Of a DNA stretch of 64,000 nt, positions 32,746 to 44,600 are shown in pieces. This stretch comes from Phymorhynchus buccinoides (taxonomy: Eukaryota; Mollusca; Gastropoda; Neogastropoda; Raphitomidae), in the NCBI GenBank assembly GCA_017654935.2, contig CM065706.1:9791431-9855430 (forward strand), given 5' to 3'. The notes under the pieces were generated by a model. It was not told where the DNA came from and did no database searches. It saw only the letters and a list, made by a program, of their open reading frames with translations. The first letter of the stretch is position 1; the number at the start of each line of letters is the position of its first letter. Made by a program: the position numbers and the translations under genes.

Positions 32746-34158
32746 TCAAAGATATTCCACTTCATAGTGCCTAATCCACTGAACCAATCTTAAAAAACCC
32801 ACCCAGCTTGACATAATGGTTCATTAGTCTGGGGTAGGGGGGGTAGGGTGGAGGGAGAGGTAGATGGGGGTGGGGGTGAGGAGGGGTGGGGGGGGAGGGG
32901 TGTACTTTGTCTTAATTGAGACTTAATTGCTGTAATTATTATTTTTGATGTTTATATTCGTTGATACTTGTCTTCATGTTGATTATTCTTTTATTCTTGT
33001 CTTGTCTTGTCTTTAATGTGTATGTTTATCTGTATGTTAGTGTTCAGGCCTTTGTTCAGCACTTTGAGCTCCCTGCAAAGGGAGTTAAGCGCTCTATAAG
33101 TATGCTTGCTTGCTTGCTGCCGTACCCTGGCTTAAAGACTCCAGAGATCATCCCAACAGCCGAGGCACTTGAACACTATGATACAAATGCAACAGCTAGG
33201 GATGAGAACATTATGTGTGTGACCGTTTTTGATTACCCCGCCACATGGGCAGCCACACTCTGACTTTGGAGGATTCTATAAGAATAAATAACCAGTATTA
33301 TTATTATTAATATTATTATTAGTAAAGATGTGTGGGTGTTGCTGGTAACCGGGACTCTGTTTTGTATGGCAAGCCGTCTTTGTTTTCCCTTTGCCCAGGT
33401 CACTGGAGCATCATCCAGGTGTTGTCCAGGAAAGGTCTGCACGTAGTGGAGGAGACCGGAGGAGCTGTGGTCACAGAGACCGTGCTCATGCACACCGCTC
33501 CGTTCAGAGTGGTGAGTAGTAGCTCAGTTGTTTCTTCTTCTTCTTCTGCGTTCCCGTTCCCTTTGCTTATCATCTACCGGTACTATCTTTCTGACTTATT
33601 GGCCCCATTCTCCTGCCTTTTTTCTCCTTTGAGCTCCTCTGAAATCAGAATGTGTCAGCTGTACGCTAGCCGGGGAGTCCAGTGAAAACTGAAAACCGGA
33701 CACATACGTACCGTAACCATTATGGCCATATGGCATGGGAACGCAGAAGAAGAAGAAGTATTGTCAATTCAGGGCATAGGGTGGACTTACAGATTTGAGC
33801 CGTCAGCTGCAGTGTCATTTTTCTGCCAGATGTTTTGTAAATTTGGCAGAATTCCTGTCATTTGTCATCATGTGTTGTTTGTTGTTGAACTGGTTTTTGT
33901 GTGTGTTTAAAAAAAAAATGTATTGAACGTTTTTTTCATGCAATTTGCATATAACATAATACACAAACAAACAATAAATAACTGAAAAATTAAATATAAA
34001 TAGTAGACACTCACATAAAATGTTCCTTTCTTATATTATCATAAGAATTTTGTTGAAAATAAAATGGCAAGAGAATTTTTTTAAAGAAAAAGCATACATA
34101 AGTAATGATAAGCATACAACACAATTGCACAAGTTTACACACACATACACACATGCAC

Positions 34159-34215
<57 letters not shown>

Positions 34216-35076
34216 GAGACAGAGAGAGAGAGAGAGGGGTGCACACATTCACCCTATCTTATTTCAATATCTGTTAATATTGTGGAGTGAAAAAAAGACA
34301 AGGTTCAAACTTAATTTTATAGTGCACACGGACTATCTTTAACAATATTTACTGACTTATTTCAATTCATTGAATGGGGAAAAAATAATTAAAAAGTTTA
34401 AAACAGAACTGTTGTTGAACTGTCAGGCCGCCCACCTGGCTTTGATTGACGCCCTGATGAAGGCCTACGCTGGTGAAATCGCCAGCACCGAGAAGGTGCT
34501 TCACTCCGTCAGGTCAGTGAACAGTTCTCTCCCTTTTTATCGCTAGTTTTACCTGACGGAGGGAAGTTTTGTGTGCTTGCCGTTATGTTTTGCTGGGGGT
34601 TTGTTTCTGAACTGGTTATCTTGTTTTTGCGTTGTGTGTTTGTGTATGCGCGCACGTGCTCGCGTTTTGTGTGTGCGTGTGTGTGTGCGTGTGTGTGTGC
34701 GTGCGTGTGTAAGAGCATTGTGTTACCAGAAGTTGAAGAAGTTACAAAAACCACATCAATAGGAAGTCCTGCACCCAGCACTTGAGAAGAAGGCCTGGTG
34801 ATGGTGTTGGTGATGTGTGTGTGCGCGTGCATGCGTCGCACTCGCGCGTTTTATGTGTAATTACGTAAGCCACTGTACCATGGAGGAAAGCCTGCTGGAT
34901 TGAGTGTGTCCTTTGTGTGCGTGTATACACAAACAATGTGTGTGTGTGTGTACGCTAGTTGCATTATGTGTCAACACAAATTTTCCTGTGTGTTAAAAGA
35001 AGCTTCATTGTATGTGAACAGAAGCCACAGCAGTGTAAGCACCCCTGCGCCTAGCACTGTGGAGGAGGTTCTGGTG

Positions 35077-35126
<50 letters not shown>

Positions 35127-35224
35127 ATAACAAGTTGCATGATGTAGATCTTTCACTGCGTGTTAACAGAAGCCACAGCAGTGTAAGCACCCCTGCGCTT
35201 AGCACCGTGGAGGAGGGCCTGGTG

Positions 35225-35271
<47 letters not shown>

Positions 35272-35370
35272 CATAACAAGTTGCATAATGCAGATCTTTC
35301 GCTGTGTGTTAACAGAAGCCACAGCAGTGTAAGCACCCCTGCGCTTAGCACCGTGGAGGAGGGCCTGGTG

Positions 35371-35415
<45 letters not shown>

Positions 35416-35514
35416 CATAACAAGTTGCATAATGCAGATCTTTCGCTGTGTGTTAACAGAAGCCACAGCAGTGTAAGCACCCCTGCGCTTAGCACCGTGG
35501 AGGAGGGCCTGGTG

Positions 35515-35573
<59 letters not shown>

Positions 35574-38500
35574 CATAACAAGTTGCATAATGCAGATCTT
35601 TCGCTGTGTGTTAACAGAAGCCACAGCAGTGTAAGCACCCCTGCGCCTAGCACCGTGGAGGAGGGTCTGGTTCTGTGGCTCCACAAGACCTGCCGCGCTC
35701 TTGCCGACAGGGAGAGTCTGCACCTGGGGCACGGGGATGCCAGGAACAAGGTGAACTCTTTGACCCGCTCCCCTGCCTTTTTTTTTTCTTCTCCCCCACC
35801 CGTTCTTCGGAATAGTTATTTTCTCCTTGCTCCTCCTCCCAAAATCAGAATGTGTTGGCTGAATGCAGCGAGGAGACCAATGAAAGCTGAAAGCCGGAGA
35901 AAAACGAAGAAAATTAACCCCTTCTCTGCCTTGCTATGAGATAGTCTCATAGTGTATGATGTCATTGATGATGTCATAACTTTTGATGTCATAAGCCTGG
36001 GATGATGGTTTTTGATTTTTTTTTATGCCTGAAAAAAAGATATATCTCTAGATCATTTTCTCAGATTGAGTCTTAACAGATTTGTTTTAAACTATAATTA
36101 AAAAAAATTGATACTTTCAGGGCTCCCAATCAAAACAAGGGGTCCCAGGGACTTCATCACTTAGAGGGTCCTAGAGGTGGGATAGAGGGTCACAGTGGCA
36201 TTGCGAATGCTAAAAATAATTTTTCTAGTGCATCCCTGGGACCCCCTGCACATTCTTTTAGAGGGTCCTTCGGAATTTTAGTACTTCATAGACCCCCAAA
36301 TGGGGGTCCCTGGGAGCCCTGAATTTCTATGTTTTCCTCTGGCAGTGAAAGGGTTAATGTGAAAGAAGCAAGTGAAAAAAAAAAGGGAAGAAAACTCGAG
36401 ATCTCCCCAGCGTTTCATGGCCCCTGTCAGGCCAATCCAGCAACCGTAGTGGTGCCCCCCGGGGACAAACCCCGACCTGCACATCCCTGGACCTTTATCA
36501 AGGAAACCACATGCAAAGAAGAAGAGAATGCGGATATGTTGTTGTTGTCGTTCCCTGGCTTAAAGACTCCAGGGATCATCCAACAGCCGAAGCACTTGAA
36601 CACTATGGTACAAATGCACCAGCTAGGGATGAGAACATTACGTGTGTGACCGTTTTTGATGACCCTGCCATTTGGGCAGCCACACTCCGACTTAGGGGGA
36701 TAATGCGAATATGATATGATGGAAATTTTAAGGATAGCTGGTTTCTGAATCTATCTGTTGTTATTTGTTTGTTGATCACAGATTAGCCAGGTCCACCACA
36801 GGAAATCCTCCAAAGATCACAGACCTACAGAGAGAGCTGTTCCCCGGATCCTCTTGCTATATATGGCTTTGTTAACGTCTCTGTTGTTGTTCTTGTCTGT
36901 TGAAACAGCTGGAGAGACTGGCTAAGCCTGGAACAACAAATCCTCCAAAGATCACGGATCTACAGAGAGAGCTGTTAAAACAGTTGGAGAGACTGGCCAG
37001 GCCTTCGACGACAGGAAATCCTCCAAAGATTGCCGATCTACAGAGACAACTGGCTGACGGGTCCTCTTGATATATATGGCTTTGTTGACGTTTCTCTAAA
37101 GTAGTTCTTGTCTGTTGAAACAGTTGGAGAGACTGGCCAAGCCTTCGATGACAACAGGAAATCCTGCAAAGATTGCCGATCTACAGAGAAAACTGGCTGA
37201 TGGATCCTCTTGATATATATGGCTTTGTTAACGTCTCTCTTACAAGTTCTTGTCTTTTAACAGTTAAATAGAATGCGTAGGCCTACCACAGGAAATCTTC
37301 AAAAATGACTGACCTAGAGAGAAAACTGGCTGATGAATCTGGCTACATATAGCTTTGTTGACGTCTCTCTTGTTCTTGTCTGTTGAAACAGCTGGAGAGA
37401 CTGGCCTGGCCTGGAACAACAAATACTCCAAAGATTGCCGACCTACAGAGAGATCTGGCTGACGGATCCTCTTGTTATATATGGCTTTGCTGACGTCTCT
37501 CTTGTTGTTCTTGTCTGTTGAAACAGTTGGAGAGACTGGCCAGATCTACGACAGCAGGAAATCCTCCAAAGATTGCTGATCTACAGAGAGTGCTGGCTGA
37601 TGGATCCTGTGTAGCCTCCGCCATTTCTTTCTACTACCCAGAAGCCGTGCCCATCTCAGGTAAGGAGGTGCTCTAGGGTAATTTATTCGGTTTTTTTAAA
37701 ATTTAAAAAAATTTCTGTTTCAGTATAGCATTACTTAGAAATGAGATATTTTGCAACAAAATATTATTAGTTGACACCTTTTCACTCTTGCCTACTTTGG
37801 TTTGTTGTTGTTCTCTGGCTTAACGACTCCAGGGATCATCCCAACAGCCGAAGCACTTGAACACTTTGGTCCAAGTGCACCAGCTAGGGATGAGAACATT
37901 ACGTGCGTGACCGTTTTTGTGGGCAGCCACACTCGGACTTCGGAGGAGTACTTTGGTTTAAAACCCTTTCAACGCCAGCCATTTTTCAGCCCAAACATTC
38001 CATTAAACTTACCTGGGTAGAGGAAAGATTCTGTCTGCAAAATTAGGGATTCCTCTGTGACATGCATAAAACAGGGCCTGTCCTTGCCTCCCAAAATATA
38101 GAACACAAGGTCACTGTATACCAGACCCTCATTTGATGCATTTTAGTGATGTGGGTGTTGAATCATTGTGGTGCCAAGAGGCGACAGTGGCGACGAAAGG
38201 GTTAAATCCATCCATTATTTTTTTTGAATGATCGGCGTCTTTGTAATATGAATAACCGGACACAAACGTACCTTGCCCATTACGGCCATATGGCCTGGGA
38301 ACGCGAAGAAGAAGAAGAAGAGAACCCAAACCCATCATTTTGGAGCTGTGACATCAAAAGTTATGACATCATCAATGATATCACACACATCCTTAGTATT
38401 GGTGTTGGGTACTTTATAGTCACAGATGCATCTCTGTGAAATTCGAGTTGCTCCTACCTGGAGAGCGCGTCGCTGCCAGAGGCGCGCCATCCTTTTTTTT

Positions 38501-38616
38501 TTTGCATGTGATTTTTGTGTGACTGATAAGGAAGGAAAGGTGGGGGTAAATTTTGACCAAATGACAACTTTTTCGTTGCCACTGGGATTAACATGTGCTA
38601 AGTGCATGGGCACACG

Positions 38617-38647
<31 letters not shown>

Positions 38648-41600
38648 TCCACGTAACGTTCAAACCTGTAAGGCCTTCCTAGTGCAAAGTGAGAGAAAAA
38701 AATCCCCCGTACCCAGGTTCGAACTCGGATTTACTTGACACTACAAGGCGAACGCGTTACCTCTGTGCCACTCCACACCTTGTAGACACAGGGCAGACTA
38801 TGATGGGGTTAACATGGGTGCAACTCCCCAAAATGAAAAAAAACTGAAAGGCAGGGGTTCAAGGACCCATGGCCCTGGCAGGGTACAGGGACAGAGCCCC
38901 GTCGGACGATTCAGGGAGGCAAGTTAACTCTCTTCTTTCGGATCGGAAATGCCGAGAACCTTCGGGAACGTACGGATTCCATGTGGCCGGTTTGGGCGCT
39001 TCCATTTTGTTTCTATCACATGGCAGTCACATGAGCGCTTCAGCCTCGCTTTCGCTATAGATTACACTTCCGTCCTGTTGCTTGCAATGGCTTCTAGGCC
39101 GATTGGTTTGAAAGATATGAATTTTTGAAAATTAGTGACCGACTTTGGCATTTTCGCGATTTTTCCAATATGGATGACGAACAGTTATGGCGTCCATTGA
39201 CTGAGGAAAGCGATGAATAGTCGTATTTTTGTGAAAGATGGGACTTATGAGATCGCGAAGTGATGAGTAAGGAGTGTATTCTGACCTATTTCGGCAGCGA
39301 GCTTGTTTTTGTTCGAACGTGTTACTGACATCGGCATTTTCCCGACTTTTACATCATGGATGATGAGTCGTTATTGCATCCACTGAGTGATGACAGTGTT
39401 GAAAATTCCCTTTTTTGTGAAAGATAGGAATTATAAGATCGTGAAGTGAAAGGGTAAGTGAATGATTTTGATCTACATTTCTATTTCAGTTGTCTTAGGC
39501 TTCACCAGTCTGCAAAAGTAGGCAGTGAATGACTAGTGAATGCAGTTTGCGAATACACTTTGGCATTTTGATTTTTTGTGTGGAGCCATGCATCCCCATA
39601 ATATCTTGAAATTCATTTTGCAAATCAGACAACACATTCAAAACAAAAAAACACAAAAAATCTGCTAGGGTATATTTTATTTTATTATTTTTCTGACGCT
39701 ACCCCCCTTTTGTACGGAGTGACGTCCCTTGGGCTAGGATTTCAGAGGTGATAGAGAGCACAGAGTGTCAGGCACAAGAGGGTTAAGAGAGAGATATAAC
39801 GAGACAGACAGTTAAAATGATAGACCGAGACAGTTTGAGTGCGATAAGCCTTGTAAAATTATTACATTGCCTTTGAATCTTCCAAGATAGAACAACCAAG
39901 TTCAAAACGCCTCAAATCGCTTGTGGTCAATTTTTTTGGTAAAAGTAAAGATGTGCCACCCCCCCTGCATTTCTCGGTGAATTGTATTTTTCCGTTTTTG
40001 CCTTTCTTACCATACATAAAGCTGTATTTTAGGAACATTTTTAGCTAATAACCTTTTTGGAATACTAACCCTATCCCTAACCCTAGCCCTAAACCTAACC
40101 CTACCCCCCACTATGTACTGCAGTACACTGTCACAGTTGGATTTGTCACAGTTGTGGTTCGTTGCGTTTTTCCGTCTTATAGGGTGGGGGGTAGGGTTAG
40201 GGCTAGGGTTAGGGCTAGGGTTAGGGATAGGGTTAGTATTCCAAAAAGGTTATTAGCTAAAAATGTTCCTAAAATACAGCTTTATGTATGGTAAGAAAGG
40301 CAAAGACGGAAAAATACAATTAACCGAGAAATGTAGGGGGGGTGGCACATATTGACCTTTACCTTTTTTTTTATGAATTAAAAAACACAGTTCAGTTTCT
40401 GGTCAAATTAAAAATACTGTAATCGGTGTAAAACTGAAAGAGTAGCACCCAAGGGTTAATGTTGTTTGTTTCTGTTGTTGTGTGCAGACGTGTGTTTGAA
40501 GGAGAGCATGACTCTGGCGGATTGCCTGTACAACCTTCGGCTGGTCCAGTCGTTTTGCTGCCACCACCCGAGCCTGGGGGGCCTGAAGTGCTTCCACCTG
40601 GCCTACGAGGACCTGCTCTACGGGCAGAGGCACCTGCACCGCAACCTCGCGGTCTTCCTGGCAGAGCTGTTTTTCTTGCTGGAGAAGACTTCAGCCAAGG
40701 CAAAGGCTGAGTCGAAGAAGGAAGGTAAGAAAGAGAGGGAAGGGTTAAAGAAAGAGGGGGTGGGTGGGGAGTGAGAGAGAGTATGTGTGTGTGTGTGTGT
40801 GTCAGACCTGCCTACTGCTACGATTTGGCCGTAGCAGCTACGAAAAATTAAGCTTTGCTACGGAGCTACGGCAACCTTAACGTTGCTACGGAAAAAAACA
40901 AATTGCCGCCGCATTTTATTTTTGCTTTAAGTATAATGCCGTTCCCGGTTTTGTCTGTTTCTAAGAGCAGACGCCGTGTCACGCACGATAACCTAGTCAC
41001 TTCCGTTTTTATCAAAGTGACTGCGCATGCGTTCTTATTACTTTTCTCTGAAAAAAATGGCGGACTCCAGCAGCAGTAGCGATTCGGGAGATGTTTCAAA
41101 CGAAGAAAAACGAACCCAAACCAGAAAACGAAACTCATCTGGCACACCATCTTCTTCTAAGAAAAAACATCGGCCTGCCGCACAAGTTTTCAAAATATTT
41201 TACACGGAGGAGTGGCCTTGCATCGTCAGAAGTTGACTCGGTGCGAACCATGCTCGCTGCAGTGCAACCTCTGCCATGCGGACTTCTCTGTGAACCATGG
41301 CTGTAGAGACGATTGCCATCAACACGTTCAATCGGCGAAACATAGAAGCAGTGCATTTCGGCTCAGGAAGAGAACAAGCCGATTGCAGTTGTTTGTGGAT
41401 GCTACGAAATGTTTTGCCATGCTACTGAAAATTGATGGTTGGGCTACTGATAAGGAAAATTCCAAGTAGGCAGGTCTGGTGTGTGCATGCGGCAGACCTG
41501 TTTACTCTACTCTTTTTGAGTCCCAATATCAGGAAAGTCCCAAATTATTATTTTAAATAATCAAGATAGCATAAAGCTTAATATGAACTTCATTATTGTC

Positions 41601-44600
41601 ATAATTTCCCACAGGGTCAAGCGGAGTGTCGGTGTTTTTTTTCTCTCTGTTCAGTTTGTTTTATTTCTTCATTATTGTCATAATTTCGCCTCGTGTCAAG
41701 TAAACCCGAGTTCGAACCTGGGTACAGGGGATTTTTCCTCTCACTTTACACTAGGCCTATTACTTACGGTCTGAACGTGGAGTCTTTTGGATGAGACGAT
41801 AAACCGAGGTCCTGTGTGCCCATGCACTTAGCACACGTTAAACCCAGTGGCAACGAAAAAGCTGTCACTTGGTCAAAATTTACCCCTCTCCCTTTCCTTC
41901 CTAAAAGCTTTATCCTTGTCAAATAAAGTTTTCCAGTGTCCACTGTCCTCGTCAGTCACACAAAAATCGCATGCAAAGAAAAATAAAAAAATGTGTGGCG
42001 CGCCTCTGGCTGCGACGCGCTCTCCAGGTGGGAGCTACCTGAATTTCACAGAGACGCCTCTGTGACTATAAAGTACCCAGGGCTCCCAGGGACCCCCATT
42101 TGGGGGTCTATGAAGCACTAAAATTCTACAGGACCCTCTAAAAGAATGTGCAGGGGGTCCCAGGGATACACTAGAAAAATTCTTTTTAGCATTCGCTATG
42201 CCACTGGGAGGGACCCTCTATCCCGCCTCTAGGACCCTCTATGCTATGAGTGAAGGAGTCCCTGGGACCCCTTGTTTTGCAGGACAATTGGGAGCCCTGA
42301 GTACCTAATGCCTAATTTGTCGCAGGGTCAAGCGGAGTGCCGGTGCGTCGCCCGTCCAGTCCCGCCTCCACAGGACGACAGGCCGTCCAGGTGGCAAAAC
42401 CGGGGTGCCTTCGACAGGCAGGGGGCACAACCAGTCCTAGGTAAGGGTTAGTTATCTCCCTTGGATTTCCCCGTGGGGATGCCTAGGGGTCTTTGGTAAA
42501 AAATAGTTCCCCCACCTTCTGGAAGTTCTGAGCTTGTAACTTCCTCTAATCTGCCACTCTCTTTGACTCTGCCTTTTCCCTTTGCTTTCTGTCATCTACT
42601 ATCTTTCTGACTTATTGGACCATTCTCCTGCCTTTTAAAAAAAAAATCTTCCAAATAATTTTTCTCCTTTCAGCTCCTCCAAAATTGGAATGTGTCGGCT
42701 GTACGCAGCGGGAGACCAGTGAAAACTGAAAAACGGACACATGTACCTTACCCATTATGGCCATATGGCCTGGGAACGCAGAAGAAGAAGAAGAAGAAGA
42801 ATCTCCCTTGGATGTGGTTAAAGGGCAAATGTTAAGAACAGCTCCCTCCTCTGCCCCTTCCATTCATTTAAGACGGTTTCAGTTAGGGTTAGGGTTTGGG
42901 ATAAGGTAGGGATAGGGTTAGGGTCAGTTAAGTGTTAATCTCATACCATACCATAACTTTTTAATTTTGTGTGTGGATTAGATGGTTTCAGGTTAGGGTT
43001 AGGAATAGGGTTAGGGATTATGTTTAGGGTCAGTTTAGTGTCAAGTACATAATAAAAAAAAAAGTTGATGACTAAGCTGACCCTAAACCTATCCCTAACG
43101 CTATCCCAAACCCTATTCTTAACCCTAACCTTTTACCTGAAACCGTCTGAAATGAATGGAAGGAGCAGATGAGGGAGCTATTCTTAACATTTGCCGGTTA
43201 AAGAATTGTCAACAAAAGTTGTGTGTGTTTAGGGATAGTCCGTATAAAGACGTTTGACAAGAAAAGTGAACAAAAGCCAATGACTAAGAATGGTTAACCC
43301 TTTCACCGCCAACGTCGCATTTTTGCACCACAATGATTTAACACCCATGTCACTAAAAGGCCTCAAATCAGGGTCTGTTATCCAAAGACCCTATTCTCTT
43401 CATTTGGGGAGGTAAGGATAGGCCTTACTTTAAATTCAGCTCCTCCAAAATTGGAATGTGTCGGCTGTACGCAGCGGGAGACCAGTGAAAACTGAAAAAC
43501 GGACACATGTACCTTACCCATTATGGCCATATGGCCTGGGAACGCAGAAGAAGAAGAAGAAGAATCTCCCTTGGATGTGGTTAAAGGGCAAATGTTAAGA
43601 AAAGCTCCCTCCTCTGCCCCTTCCATTCATTTAAGGCGGTTTCAGTTAGGGTTTGGGTTTGGGATAGGGTTAGGGTCAGTTAAGTGTTAATCTCATGACA
43701 TACCATAACTTTTTAATTTTGTGTGTGGATTAGATGGTTTCAGGTTAGGGTTAGGGATAGGTTTAGGGTCAGTTTAAAAAAATAAAAGTTGATGACTAAG
43801 CTGACCCTAAACCTATCCCTAACGCTATCCGAAATCCTATCCCTAACCCTAACGTGAATCCGTCTTAAATGAATGGAAGGGGCAGAGGAGGGAGATTTTC
43901 TTAACATTTGCCCTTTAAAGAATTGTCAATGAAAGTTGTGTGTGTTTAGGGACAGTGCGTATAAATATGTTTGACAAGAAAAGTGAACAAAAGCCAATGA
44001 CTAAGAATGGTTAACCCTTTCACCGCCAACGTCACATTTTTGCACCACAATGATTTAACACCCATGTCATGAAAAGGCCTCAAATCAGGGTCTGTTATCC
44101 AAAGACCCTATTCTCTTGATTTGGGGAGGTAAGGATAGGCCTTACTTTAAATATGTCCACAGAGGAATCCCCAATATTACAGACAGATTTTGGTCTCTAC
44201 CCAGGTAAGTTTAATGGAAATGTTTTGCTAAAAAATGGCTGGCGGTAAAAAGGTTAAAGTACAACACAAACAAATACACAACAAGTGCAGAGTGACGCTA
44301 TTTTATTGACGAAACAAAACAGAACATGTAATATTTCAACAAAAATGTCCTTTTTCAAACAACATAGACAACACTACAGTACTTCCCCTCTTCACAGTAC
44401 AGCAGTCTCCAAAAATGCACTCTTCACTTGTTGTGTATTTGTTTGTCAGTGACATTGCAGTCTGTTTCAGTTTTTTTATGTATTTTTGGAGGTAGTCCGT
44501 TTTGACTCTAAGTCATCAGATTTGGGGTTGCCATGAAGAAATTGGAAATGAATAAATAAGATCCAAAGAATAGAATGAGACAGATCTGAGGGGGGAGAAA

